Positions 1-9,805 are shown, counted from the first letter of the stretch. The stretch: DNA of 64,000 nucleotides from Mycobacterium colombiense (GCF_001665835.1 NZ_LZSX01000062.1:1-64000), one strand, 5' to 3'. The notes: a model not told the origin generated them from the letters alone. Numbers and translations: made by a program.

Positions 1-289
1 ACTGGTGGTGGTACGAACCCTTCCAACCCCAACCACCACCGACAAACAACTAGCTTGGCGACCGGGACCGGTCACTGCCGGCGATGCGAAGCTTAAACAC
101 GTTGAGGCATTAACACATTCGCTCGCGCTGCCGGCTGCCTACCGCGTCGTGGACATCGGGGTCGATGGTGAGCAATTGTGGACACTCGAGCGTCAACACA
201 TGAAGCTCTCCACGACGAGATCGATGGCTGGGTCGCGGGCCGCATCGGCGTGACAGATAACCACTGCAGAGAACGGCGGGTACCGCCGA
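1..289. other. window edge, no confident gene
   Basis: No gene can be identified here. Composition is less GC-rich than in the neighbours. One frame from the left edge reads WWWYEPFQPQPPPTNN and stops at position 50, which could be the proline-rich 3' end of a gene starting outside the window. A frame at 5-253 is open but resembles nothing I know. In M. tuberculosis ligA lies next to the ACT-domain gene; this sequence does not look like a LigA C-terminus. Confidence 0.3.
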
Positions 290-982
290 TCAACGCAGCA
301 TCGTGGCGACGATCCCGGCGAGGTACCCCAGCCGGGCGACCTCCGACGGCCGGAATTCGGGGCCGGGACGGCCGAGCACCACCGCGGTGTGCGGGTCGCC
401 CAACGGGGCCGCGACCATCGTCACGTCCATGTCGCGCCACGCTTTCGGCACCCACTCGGCGCTGCTGTCCAGCGTGACGGCCCGCTCGATCGGCAGCCAC
501 GGGGCCGAGTCCGCCTTGGTCTCCGGAGCGCCCGGACTGACGGCCAGGCGCTGCAGCTCCCCGTCCGCGCTGCGCAACACCGTGCACCAACTCACGCGCA
601 GCACCTTGGGCGCCTCGTTGGCGAGGACCTGCAGTCGTGCCCCCTTGCCCTCGGCCGCGGCCACGTGGTCGAGGAGCTCGAGCTCGCGATGCGCCTCCAG
701 CAGACCGGTGTGCGGGCGCACGCTGTCCACCCGGACGCCGGACAGGGACTCGGCGGCGGTGATCAGCGTGTCCGGCATGGCCCCCGGCGGCAGTTCGATC
801 ACCAGGTCGTCGGTCGCGTAACCCGCGCTGCGGTCCACGACGTCGAGCGACAAGATGTCGGCCCCCACCGAACCGAGCGCGACCGCCAGCGACCCCAGGC
901 TGCCTGGCCGGTCGATGAGCTCGATGCGCAACAGATAGGAGGGCACGGCCAACACTGTTGCACAGGGACGTGTCGACGGCAT
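290..982 (-). CDS. ACT-domain protein (Rv3013 homologue)
   Basis: A 230-residue protein with an N-terminal ACT domain: [20 protein letters not shown] begins near residue 15 and is followed by [14 protein letters not shown] domains usually bind small ligands such as amino acids. The C-terminal half, ending in [16 protein letters not shown], is conserved in the M. tuberculosis orthologue but has no assigned function. The ATG at 982 gives MPSTRP; a GTG nine codons later (VLAVPSYLL) would give 221 residues, close to the 218 of the M. tuberculosis protein, so the start is unsettled. It is transcribed divergently from gatC. A regulatory or sensory role is inference only. Confidence 0.85.
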   Translation of the reverse strand: MPSTRPCATVLAVPSYLLRIELIDRPGSLGSLAVALGSVGADILSLDVVDRSAGYATDDLVIELPPGAMPDTLITAAESLSGVRVDSVRPHTGLLEAHRELELLDHVAAAEGKGARLQVLANEAPKVLRVSWCTVLRSADGELQRLAVSPGAPETKADSAPWLPIERAVTLDSSAEWVPKAWRDMDVTMVAAPLGDPHTAVVLGRPGPEFRPSEVARLGYLAGIVATMLR

Positions 983-1041
983 TTCGGATTGACCCGGCCG
1001 CACGATGACCAACGGCGTGCAGCGGCCCGCGCCTTCGCGGC

Positions 1042-1047
1042 TAGGCT
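1042..1047 (+). promoter_or_regulatory. -10 box of gatC, leaderless
   Basis: TAGGCT fits the mycobacterial TANNNT -10 consensus and ends 8 nt before the gatC GTG. Transcription would start on or beside the start codon. No Shine-Dalgarno sequence is present. Confidence 0.55.
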
Positions 1048-1055
1048 TTCCAGTC

Positions 1056-1355
1056 GTGTCCCAGATCTCCCGCGACGAGGTAGCGCACCTGGCCCGGCTG
1101 TCCCGGCTCGCGCTGACCGACAGCGAACTCGACAGCTTCGCCGGCCAGCTCGGCGCCATCCTGACCCACGTCAGCCAGGTGCAGGCGGTCGACGTCACCG
1201 GCGTCGAAGCGACCGGCAACCCACTCAAGGACGTCAACGTCACCCGGCCGGACGAGTCGACACCGTGCCTGACCCAGGCCGAGGCGCTAGCCGAGGCGCC
1301 CGCGGCCGTCGATGGCCGCTTCGCGGTCCCGCAGATCCTGGGGGACAGCGAGTGA
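1056..1355 (+). CDS. gatC: Asp-tRNA(Asn)/Glu-tRNA(Gln) amidotransferase subunit C
   Basis: A 99-residue protein, the usual GatC length. [20 protein letters not shown] at the N-terminus and [13 protein letters not shown] in the middle are family hallmarks; GatC wraps around GatA and GatB and stabilises the complex. The GTG at 1056 is preferred over the ATG at 1005 because homologues begin at this point and a -10 box lies just upstream. The stop codon overlaps the gatA GTG (GTGA), so translation is probably coupled. GatB is encoded separately at 5393. Confidence 0.95.
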   Translation: MSQISRDEVAHLARLSRLALTDSELDSFAGQLGAILTHVSQVQAVDVTGVEATGNPLKDVNVTRPDESTPCLTQAEALAEAPAAVDGRFAVPQILGDSE

Positions 1356-2833
1356 ACGAGGTCATCCGGTCCGACGCCGCGACGCTGGCTGCGCGGATCG
1401 CCGCCAAAGAGCTGTCGTCGGTCGAAGTCACCCAGGCGTGCCTGGACCAGATCGAGGCGACCGACGACCGCTACCACGCCTTCCTGCACGTGGCGGCCGA
1501 CGAGGCGCTGGGCGCGGCCGCCGTCGTCGGCGCGGCGGTGGCCGCCGGCGAGCGGCTGCCGTCGCCGCTGGCCGGGGTCCCGCTGGCGCTCAAGGACGTC
1601 TTCACCACGGTCGACATGCCCACCACGTGCGGGTCCAAGATCCTGCAGGGCTGGCGTTCCCCGTATGACGCCACCGTGACGTCGCGGCTGCGCGCCGCCG
1701 GGATCCCGATCCTGGGCAAGACCAACATGGACGAGTTCGCGATGGGCAGCTCGACCGAGAACTCCGCCTACGGACCCACCCGCAACCCGTGGGACGTCGA
1801 CCGGGTGCCCGGCGGCTCCGGCGGCGGCAGCGCGGCGGCGCTGGCCGCGTTCCAGGCGCCGCTGGCGATCGGGTCCGACACCGGCGGCTCCATCCGCCAG
1901 CCCGCCGCACTCACCTCGACCGTCGGCGTCAAGCCCACCTACGGCACGGTGTCGCGCTACGGCCTGGTGGCGTGCGCGTCGTCGCTGGATCAGGGCGGAC
2001 CGTGCGCGCGCACGGTCCTGGACACCGCGCTGTTGCATCACGTGATCGCCGGGCACGACACCCTGGACTCCACGTCGGTGAAGGCGGCGGTACCCGACGT
2101 CGTCGCCGCCGCCAAGGCCGGCGCGGCCGGTGACCTCAAGGGCGTGCGCGTCGGAGTGGTCAAGCAGCTGCGCGGCGAGGGCTACCAGCCCGGGGTGCTG
2201 AATGCTTTCGAGGCCGCCGTCAAGCAGCTGACAGCCCTGGGCGCCGAGGTGTGCGAGGTCGACTGCCCGCACTTCGAGTACGCGCTGGCCGCCTACTACC
2301 TGATCCTGCCGTCGGAGGTGTCGAGCAACCTGGCCCGCTTCGACGCGATGCGTTACGGGCTGCGGGTCGGTGACGACGGCAGCCACAGCGCCGAGGAAGT
2401 GATGGCGATGACGCGGGCCGCCGGCTTCGGGCCGGAGGTCAAGCGGCGCATCATGATCGGCACCTACGCGCTGTCGGCCGGTTATTACGACGCTTATTAC
2501 AACCAGGCCCAGAAGGTGCGCACCCTGATCGCCCGCGACCTGGACGAGGCCTATCGCTCGGTGGACGTGGTGGTGTCGCCCGCGACCCCGACCACCGCGT
2601 TCCGGCTGGGCGAGAAGGTCGACGACCCGCTGGCGATGTATCTGTTCGACCTGTGCACGCTGCCGCTGAATCTGGCCGGCCACTGCGGCATGTCGGTGCC
2701 GGCCGGTCTGTCGCCGGACGACGACCTGCCGGTCGGCCTGCAGATCATGGCGCCCGCCCTGGCCGACGACCGGCTGTACCGGGTTGGCGCCGCCTACGAG
2801 GCGGCCCGCGGACCGCTGCCGTCGGCGATCTAG
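1352..2833 (+). CDS. gatA: Asp-tRNA(Asn)/Glu-tRNA(Gln) amidotransferase subunit A
   Basis: A 493-residue amidase-signature protein that releases ammonia from glutamine for transamidation of mischarged Glu-tRNA(Gln) and Asp-tRNA(Asn). The catalytic Lys-cisSer-Ser triad is visible: Lys near residue 81 (LALKDVF), the Gly/Ser-rich loop [14 protein letters not shown] near 153, and [12 protein letters not shown] near 173. The start is the GTG at 1352, overlapping the gatC stop; the same frame is open far upstream but that part has no homology. The length matches the M. tuberculosis protein within one residue. It works with gatC and gatB in this window. Confidence 0.96.
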   Translation: MNEVIRSDAATLAARIAAKELSSVEVTQACLDQIEATDDRYHAFLHVAADEALGAAAVVGAAVAAGERLPSPLAGVPLALKDVFTTVDMPTTCGSKILQGWRSPYDATVTSRLRAAGIPILGKTNMDEFAMGSSTENSAYGPTRNPWDVDRVPGGSGGGSAAALAAFQAPLAIGSDTGGSIRQPAALTSTVGVKPTYGTVSRYGLVACASSLDQGGPCARTVLDTALLHHVIAGHDTLDSTSVKAAVPDVVAAAKAGAAGDLKGVRVGVVKQLRGEGYQPGVLNAFEAAVKQLTALGAEVCEVDCPHFEYALAAYYLILPSEVSSNLARFDAMRYGLRVGDDGSHSAEEVMAMTRAAGFGPEVKRRIMIGTYALSAGYYDAYYNQAQKVRTLIARDLDEAYRSVDVVVSPATPTTAFRLGEKVDDPLAMYLFDLCTLPLNLAGHCGMSVPAGLSPDDDLPVGLQIMAPALADDRLYRVGAAYEAARGPLPSAI

Positions 2834-2910
2834 GACAGCCCACGCTCGGGTTCCGGGCGATTTTGCGCTTGCTCGCGCCATGGAGCCGCCGCCCCAGGCA
2901 AAATGAGGGG

Positions 2911-3942
2911 ATGCGGATCGGAGTGCTCACCGGGGGCGGCGACTGCCCCGGGCTCAACGCGGTCATCCGGGCAGTGGTGCGAACCTGCGACTCCCGGTAC
3001 GGCTCGTCGGTCGTCGGATTCCAGGACGGTTGGCGCGGACTGCTGGAGAACCGGCGCATCCAGCTGCAGAACGACGATCGCAACGACCGCCTGCTGGCCA
3101 AGGGCGGAACCATGCTGGGCACCGCCCGGGTGCACCCCGAAAAGCTGCGGGCCGGGCTGAACCAGATCAAGCAGACCCTGGACGACAACGGGATCGACGT
3201 GCTGATCCCCATCGGCGGGGAAGGCACGCTGACGGCCGCGCACTGGCTCTCGGACGAGAACGTGCCCGTGGTCGGTGTGCCGAAGACCATCGACAATGAC
3301 ATCGATTGCACCGACGTGACTTTCGGCCACGACACCGCGTTGACCGTCGCCACCGAAGCCATCGACCGGCTGCACAGCACCGCCGAATCGCACCAGCGGG
3401 TGATGCTGGTCGAGGTGATGGGCCGCCACGCCGGCTGGATCGCGTTGAACGCGGGCCTGGCTTCGGGCGCGCACATGACCCTGATTCCCGAGCAGCCCTT
3501 CGATGTCGAAGAGGTCTGCCGACTCGTCAAAAGGCGCTTCCAGCGCGGGGATTCGCACTTCATCTGCGTGGTGGCCGAGGGTGCCAAGCCCATTCCCGGA
3601 TCGATTGCGTTGCGGGAAGGTGGGATTGACGAATTCGGCCACGAGAAGTTCACCGGGGTGGCAGCCCAGCTCGGCGCCGAAGTGGAGAAGCGGATCAACA
3701 AGGACGTCCGGGTGACCGTGCTGGGCCACGTCCAGCGAGGCGGCACCCCGACGGCCTACGACCGGGTGCTGGCCACCCGGTTCGGGGTGAACGCGGCCGA
3801 CGCCGCGCATGCCGGCGAATACGGCCAGATGGTGTCGCTGCGCGGGCAGGATATCGGCCGGGTGCCGCTGGCGGACGCGGTGCGTCAGCTCAAGCTGGTG
3901 CCGGAAAGCCGCTACGACGACGCCGCCGCATTCTTCGGTTAG
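2911..3942 (+). CDS. pfkA: 6-phosphofructokinase
   Basis: A 343-residue phosphofructokinase that converts fructose 6-phosphate to fructose 1,6-bisphosphate in glycolysis. Visible motifs are GGDCPGLN near residues 9-16, GGEGTL near 103, PKTIDNDI near 125 and [10 protein letters not shown] near 170. The glycine in GGEGT together with lysine in PKTIDND is the combination found in actinobacterial ATP-dependent enzymes, whereas PPi-dependent relatives carry Asp at that glycine. It starts at the ATG at 2911, 77 nt after gatA, in the same order as in M. tuberculosis. Confidence 0.95.
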   Translation: MRIGVLTGGGDCPGLNAVIRAVVRTCDSRYGSSVVGFQDGWRGLLENRRIQLQNDDRNDRLLAKGGTMLGTARVHPEKLRAGLNQIKQTLDDNGIDVLIPIGGEGTLTAAHWLSDENVPVVGVPKTIDNDIDCTDVTFGHDTALTVATEAIDRLHSTAESHQRVMLVEVMGRHAGWIALNAGLASGAHMTLIPEQPFDVEEVCRLVKRRFQRGDSHFICVVAEGAKPIPGSIALREGGIDEFGHEKFTGVAAQLGAEVEKRINKDVRVTVLGHVQRGGTPTAYDRVLATRFGVNAADAAHAGEYGQMVSLRGQDIGRVPLADAVRQLKLVPESRYDDAAAFFG

Positions 3943-4075
3943 CCGCGGCGCCAGGCAAACAACCGGTGGATCTGAGTGAACCGCGGCTTGAATTTGCCCG
4001 CTAATGATCCAGGTGGTTCGCAATTGCGACAATTTGGTGGTTTCCGGACCGGTCCTTCGGGGTTATACCGGGGGT

Positions 4076-5254
4076 ATGAGCAACCGCGGTCCGATTCGCG
4101 GATTCGTTCAACGATCCGCTGTAGCGGCGGGACCACCCGGGCCGCCGAATCAGATGTCGGGTCCGCGCAGGCGGCGCGCCAACGGCGACCCCGCGGCGGC
4201 CACGGTGCCGCAGTCCCACGGTCCCAATCAGCCCATGGCCGGATCCCCACAACCTGCGCCGGCCGCGCCGCCGCCACCGCCGCGGGTGCCACCACCGCCT
4301 CGGCCCGAGCCGATGCTGGGCGCGACGGCGCTGGACCGCTTCGACGCGCAGGACACGGACGCCGCGGGGTTTAACTGGCGGCAGCTGCTTCATCGCGTCA
4401 CCGGGATCGAGATCGGCCCGGGCAAAAGCACGGCCCACGAGAACGAGCTGCGGCAGCGCATCCGCGCGACCGTGGGTGGCGCCTTTCCGATCGCCGTGCT
4501 CAACCTCAAGGGTGGGGTCGGCAAGACGACGGTGGTGGAGGCACTGGGGTCGACGTTCGCCGCCGTGCGCGACGACCGGGTGCTTGCCCTCGACATCGAC
4601 GCCGGCGACCTGGCGGAGCGCCACGGCCGGCGCAACCCGCACAGCATGGCCGACCTGCTGCACGGCAAGCCGGCGGCGCAATACGAGGACATCCGCGCGC
4701 TGACGTACATGAACGGCTTCGGGCTGGAAGTGCTCGGCTTGCCGGACTCCGACTGGCGTCTGGAGCGCCACGACATGCTGCGGGCCTTCTCGATGCTGCG
4801 AAATCAGTACTCGCTGCTGTTGGTCGACTGCGTCAAAACGCTCAATTCCGGTGTGATGGACGCCGTTCTACCGGAATCGCGCGCCCTGGTGGTGGTCACC
4901 AGCCCCGCCGTCGACGCGGTACGCAAAACCCGGGCGACGCTGGAGTGGTTGTGCCACAACGGGTATCAATCGTTGATGCAGTGGACCGTGCTGGCCGTCA
5001 ATCATGTCGAGCCGGCCAAGGTCGACGGGGTGGCCGTCACCGAACTCGACCGGCTGTCCGCCCGCGTCGGCGCCACGGTGGTGTTGCCGTTCGACCGGCA
5101 CGTGCACGATGGGCGAAAGATCGCGCTGGACCGGTTGAGCAAGGAGAGCCGGCGCAGTTACCTGGAGATGGCGGCCGTGCTGGCCGACATGTTCCCGGGC
5201 CGGGGCGGGCAGCGCGACCAATTCCCGGTGGCGCGATCACCGCGCACGGGCTGA
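4076..5254 (+). CDS. orphan EspI-like MinD/ParA-family ATPase
   Basis: A 392-residue protein with two parts. The first roughly 80 residues are rich in proline and arginine, including APAAPPPPPRVPPPPRPEP. A P-loop ATPase domain follows, with deviant Walker A KGGVGKTT near residue 145, a Walker A'-like strand LALDIDAGDLAER, and LLLVDCVKTLN. The segment before the P-loop (WRQLLHRVTGIEIGPGK, then ENELRQRIR) is the signature of EspI-type ATPases encoded in ESX secretion loci. No ESX gene lies near it. The ATG at 4076 (MSNRGPIRG) is chosen because it opens the proline-rich part; an upstream ATG at 4004 is possible. It separates pfkA from gatB. The function is unknown. Confidence 0.8.
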   Translation: MSNRGPIRGFVQRSAVAAGPPGPPNQMSGPRRRRANGDPAAATVPQSHGPNQPMAGSPQPAPAAPPPPPRVPPPPRPEPMLGATALDRFDAQDTDAAGFNWRQLLHRVTGIEIGPGKSTAHENELRQRIRATVGGAFPIAVLNLKGGVGKTTVVEALGSTFAAVRDDRVLALDIDAGDLAERHGRRNPHSMADLLHGKPAAQYEDIRALTYMNGFGLEVLGLPDSDWRLERHDMLRAFSMLRNQYSLLLVDCVKTLNSGVMDAVLPESRALVVVTSPAVDAVRKTRATLEWLCHNGYQSLMQWTVLAVNHVEPAKVDGVAVTELDRLSARVGATVVLPFDRHVHDGRKIALDRLSKESRRSYLEMAAVLADMFPGRGGQRDQFPVARSPRTG

Positions 5255-5271
5255 TACGAGCGCCAGTAGGT

Positions 5272-5383
5272 TTGATTGGTGGTGACCCGCTTCGCCCGGC
5301 TCCGCCGCGCTCGCGATCACCACTAGGTTGATTGGTGGTGACCCGCTTCGCCCGGCTCCGCCGCGCTCGCGATCACCACTAGG
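5272..5383. repeat. 56-bp tandem hairpin repeat, two copies
   Basis: Two identical 56-bp units, 5272-5327 and 5328-5383. Each contains the inverted arms GTGGTGA and TCACCAC around a GC-rich core that includes CGCCCGGCT and CGCCGCGCTCGCGA. The last copy ends in CACTAGG, which forms the first part of the gatB -10 box. The core is shared with the four-copy array at 18943-19157, but the arms there have a different, still complementary, sequence. Confidence 0.95.
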
Positions 5384-5385
5384 AT
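5380..5385 (+). promoter_or_regulatory. -10 box of gatB, leaderless
   Basis: TAGGAT ends 7 nt before the gatB ATG. Its first four bases belong to the last copy of the 56-bp hairpin repeat, so the repeat occupies the -35 region. A second candidate, TAGGTT at 5324-5329, spans the junction of copies one and two. Confidence 0.6.
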
Positions 5386-5392
5386 CGAGCGC

Positions 5393-6907
5393 ATGAGTGT
5401 TGCCGCCAGCGCCGATCTGATGGACTACGACGACGTCATCGCGCGTTTCGATCCGGTACTCGGCCTCGAGGTGCACGTCGAGCTGTCCACCGTCACCAAG
5501 ATGTTCTGCGGCTGCAGCACCGCATTCGGCGCCGAACCCAACACGCAGGTCTGCCCGGTGTGCCTCGGCCTGCCCGGCTCGCTGCCCGTGCTCAACCAGT
5601 GCGCGGTCGAGTCGGCCATTCGCATCGGTTTGGCACTGAACTGCGAGATCGTGCCCTGGTGCCGCTTCGCCCGGAAGAACTACTTCTACCCGGACCAGCC
5701 GAAGAACTACCAGATTTCGCAGTACGACGAGCCCATCGCCATAAACGGCTACCTCGAGGCACCGCTTGAGGATGGGACCACCTGGCGGGTCGAGATCGAG
5801 CGCGCGCACATGGAGGAAGACACCGGCAAGCTCACCCACATCGGCAGCGAGACCGGCCGCATCCACGGCGCGACCACATCGTTGATCGACTACAACCGCG
5901 CCGGCGTGCCGTTGATCGAAATCGTCACCAAGCCCATCGAAGGCGCCGGCGCCCGGGCACCGCAGATCGCCCGCGCCTACGTGACGGCGTTACGAGACCT
6001 GTTGCGCGCCCTGGATGTATCCGACGTCCGGATGGACCAGGGCTCGATGCGGTGTGATTCCAACGTGTCGCTCAAGCCGACCGGTGCGAGCGAGTTCGGC
6101 ACCCGGACCGAAACGAAGAACGTCAACTCGCTGAAAAGTGTTGAGGTCGCGGTGCGTTACGAAATGCAACGCCAAGCAGCCATCTTGGCGTCCGGCGGCC
6201 GAATCATCCAGGAAACCAGGCACTTTCACGAGGCGGGCGGCTACACGAGTCCGGGCCGCACCAAAGAGACAGCCGAAGACTACCGGTATTTCCCCGAGCC
6301 TGACCTGGAGCCCGTCGCGCCCAGTCGTGAGCTGGTCGACCGACTGCGTCAGACCATCCCCGAGCTGCCGTGGTTGAGCCGCAAGCGCATTCAGGACGAG
6401 TGGGGCATCTCCGACGAGGTGATGCGTGACCTGGTCAACGCCGGGGCGATCGAATTGGTCACCGCGACCATCGAGCACGGCGCGTCCAGCGAGCAGGCCC
6501 GCGCCTGGTGGGGAAACTTCCTGATGCAAAAGGCCAACGAGGCCAACGTGGCGCTGGACGAGCTCGCCATCACGCCCGCCCAGGTCGCCGCCGTTGTGGC
6601 GCTGGTCGACGAGGGCAAGCTGTCCACCAAACTGGCCCGCCAGGTCGTCGAGGGTGTGCTGGCCGGCGAGGGCGAGCCCGAAGTGGTGATGACCGCCCGC
6701 GGTTTGGCGCTGGTGCGCGACGACTCGGTGACGCAGGCCGCCGTCGACGAGGCGCTGGCCGCCAATCCCGATGTGGCAGAAAAGATCCGAGGCGGCAAGG
6801 TGGCCGCGGCCGGCGCGATCGTGGGCGCGGTGATGAAGGCCACCCGCGGCCAGGCCGACGCCGCCCGGGTGCGCGAATTGGTGTTGGCCGCCTGCGGCCA
6901 GGGCTAG
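5393..6907 (+). CDS. gatB: Asp-tRNA(Asn)/Glu-tRNA(Gln) amidotransferase subunit B
   Basis: A 504-residue GatB, the tRNA-binding kinase-like subunit that activates the mischarged Glu or Asp before amidation. Hallmarks are [13 protein letters not shown] near residue 21, the zinc-site cysteines MFCGCSTAF and [31 protein letters not shown], and the C-terminal YqeY-like tail domain. The ATG at 5393 follows a -10 box directly, suggesting a leaderless mRNA. In M. tuberculosis gatB lies next to pfkA; here an EspI-like gene and a repeat lie between them. It ends convergently with lppZ, 38 nt away. Confidence 0.96.
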   Translation: MSVAASADLMDYDDVIARFDPVLGLEVHVELSTVTKMFCGCSTAFGAEPNTQVCPVCLGLPGSLPVLNQCAVESAIRIGLALNCEIVPWCRFARKNYFYPDQPKNYQISQYDEPIAINGYLEAPLEDGTTWRVEIERAHMEEDTGKLTHIGSETGRIHGATTSLIDYNRAGVPLIEIVTKPIEGAGARAPQIARAYVTALRDLLRALDVSDVRMDQGSMRCDSNVSLKPTGASEFGTRTETKNVNSLKSVEVAVRYEMQRQAAILASGGRIIQETRHFHEAGGYTSPGRTKETAEDYRYFPEPDLEPVAPSRELVDRLRQTIPELPWLSRKRIQDEWGISDEVMRDLVNAGAIELVTATIEHGASSEQARAWWGNFLMQKANEANVALDELAITPAQVAAVVALVDEGKLSTKLARQVVEGVLAGEGEPEVVMTARGLALVRDDSVTQAAVDEALAANPDVAEKIRGGKVAAAGAIVGAVMKATRGQADAARVRELVLAACGQG

Positions 6908-6945
6908 CGCCGGGTTGATCGACCGTCATCACGGCGGCGAGGCCG

Positions 6946-8076
6946 TCAGCTCTTGTCGTCGCTGTTGCGTGGGAATCCGCCGCCCTGCGGGAAGAGCGGG
7001 AACACCACGTCGTCCAGCTTCTCGGCGTCCCCGGCCGTCTTGTTAACCGTTGCGCCCCAGACGTTTCCATCCGGCGACATGCGCAGCGCCCAGGCGTGCG
7101 CGTGGGTGTCCTTGCGGACGACGTCGGGCTGACCGGTGACGGCGCCGGTGGCCGGCGCCAGCCGGACCGCGACCGTCAGCTTGGTGTTGATCAGGTTGAC
7201 CAGCACGGTCCCGTCCATCGCCGCGCATCCGGCCACGCCCGGCTTGTCCGGCCAGGTCCACACCGTGGAGACGTCCGACGTTTTGGTGATGCGCTGCAAG
7301 CGATCTGCCGTCGGGGTGCGGTCGGCGACATACAGTGAGCCGTCCACCGGGTCGGTGCACAGGCCGCCGCCGGCGCCCACCCCGGACAGCGCCGTCGTCG
7401 GCGGCGCCTGGCCCACGGTGGTGGGCTGCTCGATCCGCAGCACCTTGCCGGCCAGCGATTTGGGGTCGGCGGCCAGCGCCGGGTTGCCCGCGTCGCCGGT
7501 CATCACGACCAGCGTGGTGGGGCTGGTGAAGATCAACGCCCCGGTGTTCCCCGTGGCGCCCTTGGGGATTCCGGTCAGGATGTCCTTGGGGATGTCGCCG
7601 TCGGCTACGCGGATGACCCGGTTGTCGGTCGGCGTGCTGATGTAGGCGTACATCAGGCGGTCCTGCGTGTAGGTGGGCGACATGACGATGTCCATCAGGC
7701 CGCCATCCCCGGACGGGTCGACCGGGATCACCGTCTTCACCTTCGGCTCGGCGCTGACGGAGATCTCCTTGACCGCGCCGGTGGCGCGTTCGGCGACGAG
7801 CGCGGTTTTGCTGTCGGGGCCCATGATCAGGCCGCTGGTGCTCTCCAGGCAGCCCTGCATGACCCCGGGAGCGGGACAGGCCTTGGGAAACGGCGTGGGC
7901 GGCAGCGGCGGCGGCGGGGGAGGCGTCGAGCTGGGCTGCGGCTTCAACTCGGGGGCGGTGGTGAACGGCTGCGACTGGGCGTCGTTGAAGCGCGCGCACC
8001 CGCTCGTTACGAGCATGAGGGCGCACAGCGCGGCGAACCCGCGCCGAACCGACCGCCCCGATCGCCCTAGTCGCAT
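6946..8076 (-). CDS. lppZ: lipoprotein LppZ, sorbosone-dehydrogenase/beta-propeller family
   Basis: A 376-residue secreted lipoprotein. The signal peptide MRLGRSGRSVRRGFAALCAL leads to lipobox LVTSGC with the lipidated Cys at position 27. A proline-rich linker (PPPPPPLPPTPFPK) follows, and then a glucose/sorbosone-dehydrogenase-like propeller with DPSGDGGLMDIVMSP, KVLRIE and GLCTDPVDGSLYVADR. The substrate is unknown. The frame is open further upstream, but the ATG at 8076 gives the proper signal peptide and sits 7 nt after a TAGCCT -10 box, so the message is probably leaderless. Confidence 0.9.
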   Translation of the reverse strand: MRLGRSGRSVRRGFAALCALMLVTSGCARFNDAQSQPFTTAPELKPQPSSTPPPPPPLPPTPFPKACPAPGVMQGCLESTSGLIMGPDSKTALVAERATGAVKEISVSAEPKVKTVIPVDPSGDGGLMDIVMSPTYTQDRLMYAYISTPTDNRVIRVADGDIPKDILTGIPKGATGNTGALIFTSPTTLVVMTGDAGNPALAADPKSLAGKVLRIEQPTTVGQAPPTTALSGVGAGGGLCTDPVDGSLYVADRTPTADRLQRITKTSDVSTVWTWPDKPGVAGCAAMDGTVLVNLINTKLTVAVRLAPATGAVTGQPDVVRKDTHAHAWALRMSPDGNVWGATVNKTAGDAEKLDDVVFPLFPQGGGFPRNSDDKS

Positions 8077-8083
8077 GACCGTC

Positions 8084-8089
8084 AGGCTA
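8084..8089 (-). promoter_or_regulatory. -10 box of lppZ, leaderless
   Basis: On the minus strand TAGCCT ends 7 nt before the lppZ ATG. This supports the ATG at 8076 over longer upstream frames. Confidence 0.55.
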
Positions 8090-8316
8090 CGGACACTGCC
8101 AGCGGCGCCGCCACACACGTCCCCGTTGCCGGCCGCCGAATACTCGACCACGACCGCTTCCGACCGGCTCTGGCGGACGGGTGAATGCCGCGCGGCGGGC
8201 CCCCGAAACGGACTCGGGAGGCGATTTGGGGCCAATCCGGGACGGTTTGACGGGCAAACCACCGATTGCCAGGCGAAAGCGCCGCTCAAATCCCCAATTC
8301 GGGGGCCGGATGCCCT

Positions 8317-8322
8317 TACCCT
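8317..8322 (+). promoter_or_regulatory. -10 box of the DoxX-family gene, leaderless
   Basis: TACCCT ends 7 nt before the GTG at 8330, the usual spacing for a leaderless start. Confidence 0.5.
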
Positions 8323-8329
8323 GACACCC

Positions 8330-9193
8330 GTGACCAGTCAACCGAATGACGCACATTGGCAACGGCCCGGCGAATCGCCGGAGCCGACCCCGGGACGCCC
8401 CGCCTCGGCGCGGCTGGTCGATCCCGAAGATGATCTGACGCCGGTCGGCTACCCCGGCGACTTCAACCCGTCGACCGGGACCACCACCGTCATTCCCTAC
8501 GGCGGCGCCCCCGCGGTCGCCGGCTCCGGGGCCGGTGGCTACAACCTGCTGGAACAGCAGGAGCCCTTGCCTTACGTCCAGCCGAATTCGCCGACCCGGC
8601 ACGCCGCCCCCGAGTCCGCCGGCATCGACGACGACGATGAACACCACGACCGGTTGCACGACGTCGGCCGCCGCGGAACGCAGCATCTCGGTTTGCTGCT
8701 GCTGCGCGTCGGGCTGGGCGTGGTGCTCGGCGCCCATGGGCTGCAGAAGCTGTTCGGCTGGTGGGGCGGCTCCGGGGTGACGGGGTTCAAGAACTCACTG
8801 TCCGACGTCGGCTACCAGCACGCCGACATCCTTGCCTACGTGAGCGCCGGCGGCGAGGCCGTCGCGGGCGTGCTGCTGATCCTGGGCCTGTTCACGCCGG
8901 TGGCAGCGGCCGGTGCGCTGGCGTTTCTGATCAACGGGCTGCTGGCCAGCGTCTCGGCGCGGCCGCACACCCGCACCTTCTCGTTCTTCCTGCCCGAGGG
9001 GCACGAATACCAGATCACCTTGATCGTCATGGCCGCCGCGGTCGTGCTGTGCGGACCCGGCCGCTACGGTCTGGACGCGCGGCGCGGTTGGGCGCATCGG
9101 CCCTTCATCGGGTCCTTCGTCGCCCTGCTGGCCGGCATCGCGGCCGGTGTCGGGGTGTGGGTGGCCCTCAACGGCGTGAACCCGATCGGCTGA
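8330..9193 (+). CDS. DoxX-family membrane protein (Rv3005c homologue)
   Basis: A 287-residue protein. Roughly the first 110 residues are hydrophilic and acidic (including ESAGIDDDDEHHD) and probably cytoplasmic. The rest is a four-helix DoxX domain: LGLLLLRVGLGVVLGAHGLQKL with the typical GAHGLQKLFGWWGG, then AGVLLILGLFTPVAAAGALA, ITLIVMAAAVVLCGPGRYGLD, and a final helix FVALLAGIAAGVGVWVAL. In M. tuberculosis the orthologue has been linked to a membrane oxidoreductase complex with SodA and SseA; whether that holds here is inference. The GTG at 8330 lies 7 nt after a -10 box. It is divergent from lppZ and convergent with cfp6. Confidence 0.87.
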   Translation: MTSQPNDAHWQRPGESPEPTPGRPASARLVDPEDDLTPVGYPGDFNPSTGTTTVIPYGGAPAVAGSGAGGYNLLEQQEPLPYVQPNSPTRHAAPESAGIDDDDEHHDRLHDVGRRGTQHLGLLLLRVGLGVVLGAHGLQKLFGWWGGSGVTGFKNSLSDVGYQHADILAYVSAGGEAVAGVLLILGLFTPVAAAGALAFLINGLLASVSARPHTRTFSFFLPEGHEYQITLIVMAAAVVLCGPGRYGLDARRGWAHRPFIGSFVALLAGIAAGVGVWVALNGVNPIG

Positions 9194-9202
9194 CCGGCCT
9201 TC

Positions 9203-9604
9203 TCACTGGTAGGGGTTGGGCACCCGCCCCGCGCTGGCCTCGGTCAGCTCGGGCAGCGTGGAGAACGTGACCGCGGGTAACCGCAGGTCGGCGCCGCTCT
9301 TGAGGTGCGCGCGTCCCCACGAACCGCGGTGGAAACGCAGCCCGTCGATGTCGTCCCAGCGCACCCGCTGGCTGCCGAAAAGCGTCCGAGCGGTCACGCC
9401 CTGGTCGTCGGCGACGGTGCGCAATCGGACGATCATGGCGGACAGCAGCACCGGAAGGATCAGCAGCGGGAGCGACGGCGGCCACAGCATCACCGGAATC
9501 AGCAATCCCAAGGTCAGGAACCCGACGGCCAGATGCGCTATCGGCGACACCTTGATCACGACGGGCGCTGCGGGGGGCGTTTGGGGAGACGAACCGGTTG
9601 CCAC
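9203..9604 (-). CDS. cfp6: Cfp6-like PH-domain membrane protein
   Basis: A 133-residue protein with two adjacent hydrophobic segments (AHLAVGFLTLGLLIPVMLW and LPLLILPVLLSAMIVRL). A bacterial PH-like domain follows, with RWDDIDGLRFHRGSWGRAHL and the conserved tail LPELTEASAGRVPNP. The orthologue was named as an M. tuberculosis culture-filtrate protein of low mass, although the sequence looks membrane-anchored. The start is a GTG at 9604; a later start at VSPIAHL would bring it closer to the 112-residue M. tuberculosis form. It is tail-to-tail with the DoxX gene, 9 nt apart. Confidence 0.85.
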   Translation of the reverse strand: MATGSSPQTPPAAPVVIKVSPIAHLAVGFLTLGLLIPVMLWPPSLPLLILPVLLSAMIVRLRTVADDQGVTARTLFGSQRVRWDDIDGLRFHRGSWGRAHLKSGADLRLPAVTFSTLPELTEASAGRVPNPYQ

Positions 9605-9731
9605 CCCACCATCATTTCACCCGGCCCCTGGGCTCGGTCCCGCGAGCGCCCGCCCGGCGGCGCCGTCGCCGACCCTGCTGATGACCGGGGCGCCGAAGGT
9701 CACAGATTTGACTGCTGAGCTGTGCGAAGGC

Positions 9732-9737
9732 TACCGT
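9732..9737 (+). promoter_or_regulatory. -10 box of the ilvBNC leader transcript
   Basis: TACCGT ends 8 nt before the ATG of the leader peptide, so the leader transcript would begin with or very near its own start codon. Confidence 0.5.
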
Positions 9738-9745
9738 CGGACGCT

Positions 9746-9805
9746 ATGAATACCGCCGGAAAGCCCGGGATGCTCGTAGTAATTAGTCAGCGCGTTGGTG
9801 CCTGA
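9746..9805 (+). CDS. ilvB leader peptide
   Basis: A 19-residue ORF, MNTAGKPGMLVVISQRVGA, with a run of branched-chain codons (Leu-Val-Val-Ile at codons 10-13, another Val at 17). It begins just after a -10 box and is followed by a terminator hairpin and then ilvB. This is the layout of transcription attenuation by ribosome stalling on scarce Leu/Val/Ile-tRNA, known for actinobacterial ilvB genes. It is too short for ordinary gene finding. Confidence 0.8.
   Translation: MNTAGKPGMLVVISQRVGA

Noticed and set aside
290-2881. Very long minus-strand open frame of 863 codons across gatC, gatA and the ACT gene
   Set aside because: Only its last 230 codons (290-982) resemble a protein; the rest is the antisense of gatA and gatC in high-GC DNA.
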